Notes: generated by a model not told the origin, from the letters alone. 64,000 nt of DNA from Oasisia sp. SBJ-2009 (GCA_964017155.1 OZ024857.1:14335402-14399401); one strand, 5' to 3'. Positions 44,460 to 57,656 are shown, numbered from the stretch's first letter. Numbers and translations: made by a program.

Positions 44460-46960
44460 ATGTTAATTGTCACTTTGTTTCTTGAATAGGTAGATGTGGA
44501 TGTACGGCAAAATACCAGGAAGCTGGTATGCAATAACATCAAAGAGAAGGAAGTCATTTAGTAATGCCATCAATATCCAAGCCGATATTGTTCACTGGAG
44601 AATGCTGAACCTGTTTTATAATGTCGAGAGAGGTTGACCGAAGACTCGTGCCATATTTGCCAGTCCATGGCACCCACCGTTCTATCACCAACTGCAAAGC
44701 TAGTCACGCATCACCATATTCGCATGTCAAGCATCCTTCATTCTACATTGGTCTGTAGTATGTCAGTGTAACTGCCTGGCCTCGAAGTCAGTGCACACAC
44801 CATCGGTACTGGGGAATCTGTCACGGATGTAACATACAACATAACTGAAATCACTCGGTCGATATCCATATGACATCTAATCTACAGCATCTTGCACAGC
44901 TCATGGTTGTGGAATCTTGTCCGACATCTTGGGCAAATACAACTGTCCAGTATAGCATGTTAATTGTGAACCTAGTGGTACTAAGCACACTAGTTCACTG
45001 TTCAGTGTCCTGTTGAATGTTGACCCGACAAGAAAAGCATATATTCAACTTCAGTAATCAACAACAGGTGTCATTGTAGCAGAGTTGGAAGCAAATCACC
45101 ATGGAGTGTTCATTGTCAAAATCAATAAACATACAGCTGTATAAAATAATGTTTCATGTATGACCGTAAAGCATTCCACAAAAGAAGCAAGAAATGTTCG
45201 GCTACAGCAGCAACTGCAGGGGAGGAAGGGGTGGTTTGATACATATGAAATATTAGGGAAATAATACTCGTTTTCAAAACGGTGATGAATTGTATTGTTT
45301 TGAATTTACTAGGTGTTTATTGTTATTAAATGAAATAAAATTTATTAAATATCATTATAATTATTTGAATTTTCCCAAGCATAGCGCATTCAATTTTTTT
45401 GTTTTATTTTTATATTTACAAATTCTTGTCAAGGTCTGTCATATAATGACTATTGACATTTTATTGTTTGTACCATGTCAAAGTGAATGTTGGGAATGAA
45501 AAAATGAGGTGTTATCGTGATGCCAACAGTATATTTCCCTCATCAAATATTCAAACATACTATATGTGTCTACCTAATTCAAAATGAATAATAATTGATT
45601 TTACAACTACATTTTTGAGTCATCGTTGTATGCAGAATACTTGTTAACGATGTATTAATACGTATGTTTGGATACACTGGGTATAATAAGCTGTATACAA
45701 GTGCAAAGGTCGTCGTAGTTTTGCATGTCCAACATATTATCATGAAAATGTGAATGCTACAAATGTGTATTTAAATGAGAATAAAAAAATGTGATAATTT
45801 CTACGTTTCTGTTTGTTAATTTTTTTTTAATTACCTGGATTTATGAGATGTGGGCATCCCGCGGACTATGCATCCTCCCTGCCTTGTCTCACTCTTGCAT
45901 TGTAGCATGGCCTATAGGAATATCATAATTTGAGTTATATATTATGCATTCATATACTGCTGTGATGAAACTGTTGGTAAATATATAAGAACAGCTGGCA
46001 CATGTGAGTTGAAAGATATCACCGACTACAGCCAGGCATCACTTATCACAATGCCAACAAGTGCAACAATGTCATATGTTATACTTGCATGTGGTGTACA
46101 CTAGCTGTAAAAACATTTTGTGTTCGTATTTTTATATTGAATAAATTCACCACCATCACGGTTGTTATAAAAATCTAAATTGTTGTGCATAACATATAAT
46201 GCAAATCAACAACATTCTGTAATTGTATTAAGTGTGAGCAACCCAATATTGTTTGAATAATTGTGGTAATCAACATAATTATGTTTTCACGTTTTGGTTA
46301 ATAGTAATAGTAGCACGATTCTTAATTCTTGCACGATCAACAGGAGCCTACGGCCAGCCCATTGTTAGTTTTCGTCCCTCACGTCATCTACCCTATTCTA
46401 GATACATACTTTCGCAACGACATAACTTATTAATCAGATCGTGCATAACCAAGTACAATTGCGGTGCATATCAATATATAATGCAGACTGTATCTGGCTG
46501 AGTGATGCCGGGCGACGATGACTGTCAAACTGACTTGTCATACTTATAATCTTACAAGTTAGAAAATCCGCGTCGAGTAGGTCTATAGTGTAGACGTTCG
46601 CTAGTTGCAGTTCTCGTTGAATTAGCCCACGACTAATCGCTCTTGTTACTAAGTGATATAATACGTACCTTCACAGAAGAAGCACTTGGAATTTTCGTCA
46701 TGACTCGCAAATGCACGTTCGATATGTTATTGCACCGCCGGTTGAAGGTCTCGCATAAAGCTCGTGACCCAAAAAGCGCAGGACTTCGACAGTTGAATAT
46801 TGTTTCGCGTTATACCCGAAGAAACGACGATTTATTTACGATTGAAAAAGACAAGCACGCATTATAAAATTTAACTGACTGTGCATACTAATTAAACTAG
46901 TAACACATTACACATCAGGACATAAAAGAACCGGATTGGCGATGGGCAACCGAATGCAGC
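44460..46960. mobile_element. Decayed second copy of the two-gene element 2
   Basis: Collinear matches to element 2: 44490-44640 to transposase-like exon 8 (MYGKIPGSWYAITSKRRKS), 44790-45030 to the last P2X7-type exon on the minus strand (GGGGAATCTGTCACGGAT and surrounding), and 46665-46960 to the putative 5' leader with its donor (ATACGTACCTTC). Coding frames are destroyed. The same convergent gene order is visible. It sits in an intron of the FN2 gene. Confidence 0.7.
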
Positions 46961-46999
46961 TTGACAAATTTCCAGTAAACGGTGTCATTTTGAATTTAG

Positions 47000-47810
47000 C
47001 TACGGCATCATTGTGAACTTAAATTGGGGTCGGGCATTTACTAGGAACATCTCGCCCTGTCATCTGCATCATATATTTCTGATTCGTTCATAGTTAATGA
47101 TTGTATCGAAATATAGCGTCTTGGCAATTTCTATGTTAAAAGATTTGTTAACTCCACAGGTGGCATAATAGCCTCATGTAGTATTTAGCATGACTAAATT
47201 ATGAATTCAATTATTTGATATAAAACGCTATGGTGCCATTAGTACACTTACGGATGGCGAAAGATTGCAGCAAATCACATTTGTCTTGTCTAATAATTCG
47301 ATACTTGGAATAGTAAATACATTCTTTATAATATAATCCATGAAAGTGCTTAATGTAATCTATTTACTAAAATCTAGTATTCATTCACTCATTCATTCTC
47401 TTTTTCGAATATATTATATATGTGCATTCGGGCTGTAGTATCTCCTAGTCATATCATTTACCCCACTAGTACTAGGGCATTTTACACCAAAGTTTAAATA
47501 TTGACAAATGTACACGTTAACCACCATTAGCCTAGGCTAGTATAACAGAGTTCCACGCGTACCACGGAAGCATATTTTCTGTGATACTTTTTGACCAGTC
47601 AGTTATTTTGTTCCTTTTAGGTAGTTATCACCTCCACACATACCATCATACGGACCTAAGATTCTTTTGTAATTACTGCCATAGGATATGTAATACACAA
47701 TGTAATATTTGAGTCTGCGCGAACCCAAAGCCGACTGAGTGTGGCCGTAAACGTATTATTTTCGTTTGATAGTATATCGAGCTTACAATACCGACAAGGT
47801 GATCAAGACA
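47000..47810. other. FN2-gene intron, nothing recognised
   Basis: No repeat partner or exon signature seen. Confidence 0.35.
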
Positions 47811-47816
47811 ACATAC

Positions 47817-47960
47817 CTCCAAGAATTGCACAATAACCCCACTTTTTGTCACGGTCGTAGTTTGCGGTTATGGCACACCACGGCTGAGGTGAACCTGATG
47901 TTATTATACACTCAGATGTATTCGCACCATGGTATATGAAGGGAAATACGCAAACATTAC
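47817..47960 (-). CDS. Secreted multi-FN2 protein, FN2 exon D
   Basis: The acceptor is TGTTTTTTAG|GTAATG and the donor CTTGGAG|GTATGT, 144 bases, phase 1 in and out. It encodes NVCVFPFIYHGANTSECIIT, SGSPQPWCAITANYDRDKKW and GYCAILGG. All four FN2 cysteines and the F-P-F, W-C, N-Y-D-R-D-K-K-W-G-Y-C signature are intact. It is the first FN2 module after the signal-peptide exon and joins it in frame. Confidence 0.85.
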
Positions 47961-47999
47961 CTAAAAAACACAATATGACTTAATTCACATTGACGTCTT

Positions 48000-49410
48000 T
48001 GAGTGTCATTCCGTGTTAGATTAACAAATGGCTTCAACATGCCGTCTTATAATTAATTAATTTATCATATGTCAATATGTACATAAAAACCAGCTCATCC
48101 TGAAAATGTGAACTTCAGTTAACGATTTACATAATTTTTGTGTAGGTGTAAAGTTGCGTAACTTTGTGAACCCGGGAGATATGGCCATGTTTGTATTGGT
48201 CCAACATAATACGATTTATCCATTTTGTTGGATATGTATTATGCAAATACATGGTGACAGTTTTTATGATTATTGATAAGAGCCATCGTGTTTTTAAATA
48301 ATAAATTAAGAATAATAAAACTTTATTGACCACCTTCAACTTGCAATTTCATGTCAACTAGGAATGGGTTCTGGGGTTTGAGTCACATGAGGCCTATACA
48401 CAATAAAATGAGAATTATACAAAATATGATCATATATCTAAGATGACATTTAAAAAACGGTAATTTATCTATTTATAAATAAATGCCATATATTTATATG
48501 TCCTCTAACATGACCAATCTTCCATTTAAAATTATTATGTGTAGCTAAATATTTCACAATAAAATAATATTTCGTGTTTACCTCTATTTATTCGGTCCGC
48601 CATTCGAGAATACTTACACCCGCCCTCTGAATTTTTTAGTCTGTCTATCTGTAACTAATTGTCAAGATCTTGTATAATTTTCTATTAGTATTTGTGACTT
48701 CTTTTAATGATCGAACCTGTAAAGCGCTTTTGAACAGTTTATAGACATTTTCATATTATTTATTATATTAATCGCTGGCACCATAATTATAAATCTTTAT
48801 TTAACTTTACATGTTTCTTCTTACAATTGCCTTGTTAATTTTTTTTAAACATATGAAACATAAAAGCTTCTGAAAAGTCTGTATGGCGTCCTTCTTTGCA
48901 AAGCGACAAGCACCTCGGTAATAGCATATTTGATTTACAATATTTGGGTCACTAAACGTTTGGGTGGGCCGGTAATGTTTTACAAATCTACTGGCATCCC
49001 GAACCAATAGATACAACTATTTTGCATGTGTTCTGTAAATAATGAATAAATAGACTGTACACTTTGTTCTTCTGCATTACTTGAATAATTTAGTAAATAG
49101 TCTGTGGATAATTTAGTATCTCTTTTCATTGGATCTCAATCTGGTTTAGACCACTTATATAACTTCCTAAATTGTGTCTTGATTTGACATTACTTAAATC
49201 AAAGTATTCATAAATTCATGATCTGAGAATCATGGGACAGTATTTATAGATTTCTGCTAAACCTTAGTTATCCATACAAAAAACCAAGGACAGTATCCAG
49301 TCTTGTAGGAATTCTTTATAACTGAGTTAGATCATGTTCCTCCAGTATTTTATTGTTATCAAATAGCATCACCTAGTCCTTTCTGGTCTGATGGTAGGGT
49401 CACCTTATGT
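48000..49410. other. FN2-gene intron 1 part, nothing recognised
   Basis: AT-rich. No exon, domain or repeat partner recognised. Confidence 0.35.
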
Positions 49411-49414
49411 GAAA

Positions 49415-49995
49415 TCAATCAACATTTTACATGACCGTCTTCGATTTTGATGAAATTGAAATTCGGTGTTCTAGTTGTTCTAGTTTATGATCACGAGTCG
49501 ATACTTCCCATCGAATTTGAGGTCAATCTGTCCTCCACATCTAGAAAGTAGAGATAAAGGTCATCAAACGTTGACTCGACCATGATACCTGACAATCGTT
49601 CATGTGCTATAGCTCCACTTATAGGTGATCTACAGATGTGATGTTCGTGTCATTTTAAAGTTATTAGAATTGTCTACCTATTTACACAACATTATTTTAA
49701 ACATAGCAAAACAACATGTAACTTCCGATTTCGCTAGTTTTTTATTTTACCTAGAAGCATACGTATATTGCAAGAATGTCAAAAAGTGTTACCGTGCGCA
49801 ATTGAATACTTCATGAGATATGAATTTAAAAAAAACATTTTAAGCCGCTTTAATGCTGAAACATAGGCAATACGTACAATCAGAATTCTCTGTGTGCATG
49901 CAAACGCTGGCTAACATCCTATAATTTTGTGTTGCTGTTATCACCATTACTATCCACACATTTGTCATTGTCACATGTACATCAATTGCATGTAT
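49415..49995 (+). repeat. Family X repeat (copy X6, least interrupted)
   Basis: It runs without large insertions from CATGACCGTCTTCGATTTTG to the TG-rich end and serves as the empty-site reference for the insertions at 8577-13148 and about 13240-25695. Confidence 0.7.
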
Positions 49996-50039
49996 GCATG
50001 TGTGCCTGTGTGTGCCAAAAAATAATGCCGACTTAAATA

Positions 50040-50240
50040 TAAGGTACATTTACCATCGGTATATTGGTTGAGATTTTCAGGGCCAAAACGTAAACAATAT
50101 TACGTGTAAAATGTTTGAAATCAAAAACGTAACCAGAGGCGACGCCAAGTTTGAGAGCTAACCGGAACTCATGAGAAGAAAGTTCCAATCGACTCGATAG
50201 GCCTCGTTGCGGACTATCAGAATTACCGAATTGGTCCACT
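50040..50240 (-). repeat. Dispersed repeat, inverted partner at 53063-53270
   Basis: It shares CCAATCGACTCGATAGGC, GGAACTCATGAGAAGAA and ACCATCGGTATATTGGTT with the partner, on opposite strands. Part of this repeat also flanks Tc1 copy 2 (54440-54688 and 58446-58625). Confidence 0.7.
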
Positions 50241-50639
50241 TAATTCAAAGAGGCTGGTTGAAAGCAATCTTGAGAAATATGGAACATGTCATATTCCTTT
50301 CGACGTCGAAAGCCACCGTCAAATTCGACGCCGATTGCTTTCAATCCCGTGTTCACACTAGGCAATCTGGTCACTTCAACTAAATTACTTTCAACGTTCG
50401 ACGCAGATTGAACAGTGCGAAGGCACCTTTAAATACTAAAGTTACCATGCTGGTTGAGAGCAGTAGGTAAGATGGAAAAATGTATGAGTTTAGTATATGG
50501 TAACTACCAGAGTAGATTGGAACCAGCCAGAAGCTAATATTGCCAAAGAGCTTTATAGTTAAATAAAATGTTTTTCCTTCAAGATAACGTCTAGCAGAAT
50601 AGGCTTAATTAATGAAAATGCAATTGTGACCAAATCAGT

Positions 50640-50866
50640 ATGTAGCATGGACAACGTATGCCAGTACCAGTGTTCTAACCCATTATATATTGTATACTAA
50701 ATACACCAGCACATGTAGATTAAGATATAAATTAGGGGATAGTAATGGTGATAGCAAAAACAAATTCTAGGAAGTTAGTCGCAGTTGTTTGCATACTAAC
50801 AAATCATTACGACTGTACTCATGAAGTATTAAATTGCGCACGATAACACTTCTACAATATATATAT

Positions 50867-50932
<66 letters not shown>

Positions 50933-51275
50933 TTGGCCAGGTCAAACCATTAAAGAATATATATTTTGCAATTTATTTATATTATGGATTACTGTCTAAA
51001 TATGTAGACAGTTCTAATAGCTCTATAATGACATCACATATGTAGGTCACCGAGAAGAGGGGCTATACCAACCTGGAAGGTCATCAGGTACCAAGAACAG
51101 GTCAAAATATGATGACCGCTATCTCTGGATGTGTATGTCAAATGTATGTCAAACTGACCTACATTTCGGTGGGAATTATAGACTTGTGATCGTAAACAAA
51201 CACACCGAATTTCATCAAAATCAAAGAAGATCATATACATTTCACCCTTGATTAAGTTGACTTGGAATGCCCCCC
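50640..51275 (-). repeat. Family X repeat (copy X7)
   Basis: It matches 30409-31030 along its length, interrupted by a TA run at 50864-50930. Confidence 0.7.
50864..50930. repeat. (TA)n microsatellite
   Basis: A simple TA repeat inside family X copy X7. Confidence 0.95.
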
Positions 51276-51785
51276 TACTTAAATCCCAATCAATATCACA
51301 TGCATTAAATTACCACCTAGAATGATATTTATATGATTCCTAGTAATAGTATATGCATACCTTAGGCCTGAATACAGATTGTAAATAAAATCGACTGAAT
51401 AGGTAGAGATTGGCATAGAGTAGGAAACTTAATTGGGCTTTCATAGTGAACAAATGAACGTGCCCTAATGATGTTATCATGATGAAATAAATCTAGTTTA
51501 ACTATTTTCATCTATAACCAAATAATATGTCATGAATAATAATTACACAATACCACCAGTAGTACCCATAGTACAATTAATACGACAAATGACTACGTTA
51601 GCTTAGCAGTAAGACATATTTTATATTGTAACAAGTTGTGGTTGTGAAATTCGATGTAAGTTAACTACACTTAAGTATTTATTTGCATATAATTATATTA
51701 ATTAACATTTCATAGATATTTAGCATCAGACAACAAGCTGGCTAATAGTGACAAATGACTTTCATTTTGAAGTAAACTGATTAAT

Positions 51786-51980
51786 TTAATATAATATAAT
51801 ATAATATAATATAATATAATATAATATAATATAATATAATATAATATAATATAATATAGTATAGTATAGTATAGTATAGTATAGTATAGTACAGTACAGC
51901 ACAGCACAGCACAGCACAGCACAGCACAGCACAGCACAGCACAGCACAGCACAGCACAGCACAACACAACACAACACAAC

Positions 51981-52060
<80 letters not shown>
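51786..52060. repeat. Graded pentanucleotide array then (TA)n
   Basis: Units change stepwise: ATAAT (about 15), ATAGT (about 7), ACAGT (2), ACAGC (about 13), ACAAC (about 4), then TA for about 75 bases. Each neighbouring block differs by one base, which points to sequential mutation and local expansion. Confidence 0.97.
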
Positions 52061-52708
52061 ACTTTATATTTATAAAATACTTATAATATTATAGTAATAT
52101 ATTTCAAGATACGCCTTTTTAGAAGCTCACTTTTAGGATGATTAACAACATCGGCAGCTTACATTACGATGACTAATCATGATAAGTCACACCTGGGGTC
52201 TGTGCTGTGGCACTGTGCAGTGCCAGTGTGCAGTAGCTTATGCCAAACATTAAATTATATTACTAAATATGTAATTGTGTAAATATAATACGAAATCACC
52301 ATTATCTTAATTCGTGTATTTAGCTTATAATATAGTAGGTACATAATTGATTAGTTACATTTATAAAGTTACAGAACATTTTAACTGTATGTAACATTCT
52401 AGAAGCGTCACTGGTAAATATAAAAAACGCCCCAAAATTCAAACATTGTTTACGCCGTCCGCAATGCTCTCTCGTGGAGCTTAAAAAATAAACGATTTTT
52501 TTCACTTCGGCATTACCAAGTCTGTAATAAACAGTTAAAAGATATAATTTTCCCATTCCACCACCAAACCACCTTGTAAATCCTGCCTGACACATGCATG
52601 CCAATGACTTTCAAATAATTTCAGTTAAATTATGAGCTATTCAACGTTTATTATGATTATCGAAATGTACAGAAGTGTTTTTTATTATGTGCCTGCTAAT
52701 ATGCTCAC

Positions 52709-52880
52709 CGACACCGTCCCTACGCCTGCGGGAATGGGCACTCTGTCTCATACGCTGACTCCCGAATTGTTTGTGGATCTCTCGGCGACTTTGTTCCCCG
52801 TTGTTCGTCTCTTGGACTAACGACGCTGCCAAGACGCCGGTCAGACACAACGCTAGGGCTACTCGTAGTCGTAGATACAT
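52709..52880 (-). CDS. Secreted multi-FN2 protein, signal-peptide exon
   Basis: ATG at 52880. It encodes MYLRLRVALALCLTGVLAAS, a classical signal peptide (n-region Arg, hydrophobic core, A-A-S near the cleavage site). A hydrophilic stretch ending HSRRRRDGV follows, whose RRRR is a possible furin-type site. It ends GTGTCG|GTGAGC in phase 1, exactly the phase needed by FN2 exon D downstream on the same strand. Predicted product: a secreted protein with at least three FN2 modules. The same family layout (signal peptide then FN2 modules) is known in seminal-plasma and matrix proteins, but orthology is not claimed. Confidence 0.7.
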
Positions 52881-52929
52881 CGCTCATGAATGCTGTCAAG
52901 ACTCATGCAGAGCTATTAGATAGGAGCTG

Positions 52930-52942
52930 CCCCCCCCCCCGA
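52930..52942. repeat. Poly-C run in the presumed 5' leader of the FN2 gene
   Basis: About 12 C in a row, 50 bases upstream of the start codon on the minus strand (poly-G in the transcript sense). Confidence 0.8.
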
Positions 52943-53062
52943 CGGGACCAAACGCGCGCAGATCTCGCTTAATCTCGGACGTCTGGTCGTTTAGTATGGT
53001 AACTGTTTTAAGTTTTGATCCCATCCGTGTGAGGGCGATGTGTGTTGAAGAGCCCCAGCTCA

Positions 53063-53270
53063 GATTCGGTAATTCGGTAATAGTCCGCAGCGACGCCTAT
53101 CGAGTCGATTGGAACCTTCTTCTCATGAGTTCCGGTTAGCTGTCAAACTTGGCGTCGTCTCTGCCTCTGGTTAAGGTTTTTTTATTCCAAACATTTTACA
53201 CATAAATATTTTGCGTTTTGACCAACCGATATACCGATGGTGAATGTACCTTATATTTAAGTCGATTGGT
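53063..53270 (+). repeat. Inverted partner of 50040-50240
   Basis: See that entry. The two copies flank FN2 exon 1 and part of intron 1 in inverted orientation. Confidence 0.7.
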
Positions 53271-53489
53271 TATGTTTCTGTAATTAAACGATGGTTATCC
53301 TTTGAAAAATAGCCGATCATTAAAAGATAAGAAAGCACACTTCCAAACTTCCTTGTACACATACTTCATAGCCGCATCATGAAACACCTTAACCAACATC
53401 ACACTCTTACTGCCCACGTCCACTTTCTCCTTCTTCTGATTTGTTCAATAACGTCTTTGCCTTTTCTCTCACCCATATATTCTATCCGT

Positions 53490-53760
53490 ATAGTTGATGT
53501 TTAACATACCTCTTTCAATGTTTATGCGGTTGGTAGGTTGTTCTTTGCTTGGCTGGAGAGGGCCCATGTTTCCGCGTTGTATGTCAATGTTGGAAGTATG
53601 CATGAGTTGCAGATATTACAATAAAAAGATTCCAAACTTATCTCTGAAGATGTCGCGGTTTATAGTACCAAGTCTTGACTTGCTTGAGTACTGACCAACA
53701 CTATTCATGATACTATGATATGTAGTATTGCATTGCCCGATCTAGCTATCCACGTCAAAA
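53490..53760 (-). pseudogene. LINE RT C-terminal fragment, duplicate 1
   Basis: The minus strand has the same C-terminal RT block as 54058-54390 (P-T-x-T-Y-N-A-E-T-W type), damaged. The two segments are direct repeats of about 270 bases, roughly 88% identical by eye. Confidence 0.6.
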
Positions 53761-54057
53761 ACTATACATATTTCTTATTAACATTTTACATGTGGATAAG
53801 CCTCTTGACACAAACATGTAACTCGCACAACAATCTCGAGGTTCACTGCATACAAATCTAAACACATTATTGTATGCTACACACAGTTTTCTCACTGACT
53901 CTGCTCTATTCTATAGCAAAACCATAGCTGGCATGTATAAAATGAAGTACTGTAGAATTTAAATAAAGTACATTTTACAGATTCTGTACACTTGTAAAAC
54001 TTTCGGATCAAGGCTTTACCCTGAGCATAACTTATCTTGTATTGCATAGATATGTAA

Positions 54058-54390
54058 TCATTGTCGCTTAGATCTATGATAATATGCCCAATATATTGAA
54101 AGAAATACTTCTTTCAATGTTTGTGCGGTCGCTAGCTTTTTTACCTGGCTGGAGAGGGCCCACGTTTCCGCGTTGTATGTCATTGTTGGAGGTATGCGTG
54201 AGTTGCAGATAGTACAAAAAAAGATTCCAAAGTTATCTTTGAAGATGTCGTGGTGCATAGTACCAAGCCTTGACTTGCTTGAGTACTGACCAACACTATT
54301 CATGATACTATATAGTATTGCATTGCCCGTTCTAGCTATACACGTCAAAAAAACTATACATATTTGTTCTTATTAACATTTTAAATGTCA
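54058..54390 (-). pseudogene. LINE RT C-terminal fragment, duplicate 2
   Basis: The minus frame reads RIPPTMTYNAETWALSSQVK and KLATAQ, a conserved motif after the RT palm in CR1/RTE-like LINEs. No catalytic part is present. Confidence 0.7.
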
Positions 54391-54439
54391 AGCATCACAT
54401 ATATGATATACGGATAGTATAGACCTGGGCAGTTAAAAT

Positions 54440-54688
54440 GTGATGTTGTTCAAGATGTTTCATGATGCGGCTATGAAGTAAGTGTACAAGGACGTTTGGA
54501 AGGGTGCTTTCTTATCTTTTAATAATTGGCTATTTTTTTAAAGGAATAACCATCGTTTAATTACAGAAACATTACTAATCGACTTAAATATAAATAAGGT
54601 ACATTAGCCATCGGTATTGCGCAGCCCATGCAACCAATAATTATGAATTTGGTCGAGTTTCATTTTCTTCGCTGAACGTTGTTATATA
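54440..54688. repeat. Left arm of a foldback repeat split by Tc1 copy 2
   Basis: AATTTGGTCGAGTTTCATTTTC and AACGTTGTTA end this arm. The inverted arm is 58446-58625 (AACAACGTTCGGCGAAGAAAA). Confidence 0.75.
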
Positions 54689-55868
54689 CAGTGCCTGTAA
54701 AAAGTCATGGGACCATTGGATTTTACTGTTGTTTCTCTATTGCTAAGCTCTGTGGCAGCATTAAAATCAACTTGGCAAACGACGTGCTGCCACCTATTGG
54801 ATGCGCCTAAGTTTATATCCTGTTTTGAGTGTTGTTTTGCCTCTGTTTTTTGCCATTTTTGCCTAATTTCATAAGAACACCCCAAGATTGCCGTCCAAAG
54901 ATCAAGGTAGGCCTCAATTACATCACTAAGTGTTATCTGCTTTCTATGGGCTAATGAATCACAATTGACTGTCTAAACTGTATGTGGGCAATAATAGGGT
55001 ACTTTGGTATATCACCGGAGCAATATTTGGTATAAAGTGTCAATATTAATTAATTATTATTAATTATCAATATTTATTAAGAAAAGTAGTGAATAAATCC
55101 AATTGTCAATACAATAAGAGCTAATTATATGGTAAAAATTTGTTTTTATTATTCCATGATAATATATATTATATATTTGTAATAAATTATGCATATAAAT
55201 TTAATTTAAAAATAATAAATAACTTAGTTGCTAATTTTCAGTGATGCCACCTTACAGAAAAACCAGCACTGAGTTGCGAACGAGGGCCGTAGTGCTAATG
55301 GAGATGGGGGTTAGCTGTCGGGAGGTGAGCCGACAGCTAAAGGTAAATTTAAAAACAGTGTATGGCATCAAGAAGTGCCTGGGAGAGATAGGGTTAGCGG
55401 CCGACAGACCGCGGAGTGGAAGGCCTAATAAGACGTCGGTACGACAGGACCGGGCACTCGTCCGATATAGCCTCAGCGATAGTCGCCTCACATCCCCAAA
55501 ACTGCGACAGAAGATGGAGCCAGAGCTGAGTCAGAGGGAGTGACTGTATCTTCCTCAACAATAAGGAAACGCCTGAATTCAGCTGGGCTTCATGGTTGTG
55601 TGGCGGTGAAGAAGCCATTGTTGCGTCCTGCGAACATTAAAAGTTGGCTCGACTTTGCTCGACGCCATAAAAACTGGACAGTCCAGCAGTGGGAGACAGA
55701 GCTGTGGTAAGAAGAGAGTGCTTTTCAGCTTTTCTGTGGGGCAAAGCAGGCTATTGTGCGTAGGAGGGTTGATGAGAGGTACAGCCCACAGTGCATTGTC
55801 CCCACAATAAAGCATGGAGGGGGCTCCCTGATGGTCTGAGCGAGGGGACGGTCAACTCTACCGGTATG

Positions 55869-57656
55869 CACGGGCGTCGATCGGTGGGGGACGGGGGACG
55901 GGGGACGGGGGGGGACGCGTCCCCCCCCCCCCACTTTTCAGGGCGGGGGGACAGCATAGGAATTGTCCCACCCACTTTTCAGTTCAGAAAAATTGCGAAG
56001 CATACAGCCTGACTCAACACTCCTCTCTCTTAAATACCGGTACATAGACAATAGACTCGCGATATGAAGTTCAGCAAAGTTATTTATCGCAAATTAACAC
56101 ACGAGGCAAACAAGTTTTGAAGCAAGTTTTGCTGTCAGTGCGCCATAATCCGTGATAGTTATTTAAACAAGCGTAATATTTTAATGTATTGAATGATATT
56201 TTAAACAACTCTTCACAGTAGTTATCATAGGACAGTTATCGAACAGCCGGTGGCATTTATACCAGAATGGCTTTGTTATTTCGCTGCACATTGATGATTT
56301 TTAATTTGTCGCGCAGAAAGGCCAATCGGAAAGTTTATAACTACCGGAAAAATGTAAGCCGCTGCCTGGCTCTATCAACCTTGTGTTGATATTATTAATA
56401 GGTTCTAGCCATCAAGCACATTTTAAATGATGACATTTGTGTTGCACTTCCACCCCTCGCCTGCTTGATGCTTATCGCCTACGACAGAAGCGGCGGATTC
56501 GTGCACTTTGTGTAACAGATTCCCATTTGAGTGATGACAAATTTCTTTGCCAAAATGTTGGATTTGGAAGTTCTACACAGGCACAGCATTGGCGTCGATC
56601 AGTGGGGGACGAGGGGGACGCTCACCACCCCACGGTCAGAGGGGGTCAGCATAGGAAATGTCCTCATACTATTTCAGTTCATAAAACAAATTTAAACGCA
56701 TATATAGCGAGACTGATCACTCCCTTCTCTTAAAAACCCTACATCGGTCTAGTAGTTAAATTAATAATAAGAACTAAACTTCCGACTACCTAGTGGAAAA
56801 TCACTAGATAAGTTGCTTGGTTGGCAGCAGCCCGCCACTTTATCTAAGCCCAGTAAATATTCATCATGCCGGGCTCTGTCATTTTGCACTCTTGTATTTA
56901 TTTATAGCCATCAAGCACATAATAGATTATTAAATTTTGTTTGCCCTGTGACCCCTTGGATTGCAGCCTGGTAGCCCTGGTGGATATTTATATCGCCTAT
57001 TATATCGCCTACGGCGGAACCAGAGGATTTATACACTTTTTGTAATTTCATCTCATTTTAGTGATGACAAATTTCTTTGCCAAAAGGTGGGATTTGTAAG
57101 CTCTGCATCTTTTCACTCTATGAATCAGGCAAGCAGTGTTGGGTCCAAAGCATAGCTTTATGTAGAGACCCGTCCACCCGTCATTTGGTCGGGTAAAAAC
57201 GAATATGGACGGGTAGAAATATAGTTGGACGGGAAGAAATATGGGTGGACGGGTGGTGGACGGAGTAAAAAAGTCTTCGAAACCATAGATATCGTTAGTT
57301 ATGCCTTCCTTGAAAGTGAGTGTAAATGGGGTCATATGTATGTTTTTAGCCCATTTCAGGTCATCATGCACATTTGAAAGTTTGTAAACTAGCTTAACAG
57401 TTAACATTCATGTGTCCACCAAAACGTGTGACTGGCAATAATTTTATCCTGCATAAAGCCCTGATCCAAAGTCTACCCCTAAATATTCAGTGATTGGGGT
57501 AGGCCATGGCCCCTCTTCAAATATATGTTGTCAACATAACTATTATAAATAGCATAACACCAAGGCTTTTTTTAGTTTTGAATTAGCACCAGACCAACAA
57601 TGAATTATGGTTTATATTAAAAAAATACTTATAACATATTATACTATATATTATAT

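Noticed and set aside
51710..52061. Frames with AVLCC and IILYY repeats resembling transmembrane proteins
   Set aside because: Translation of graded pentanucleotide repeats and TA runs.
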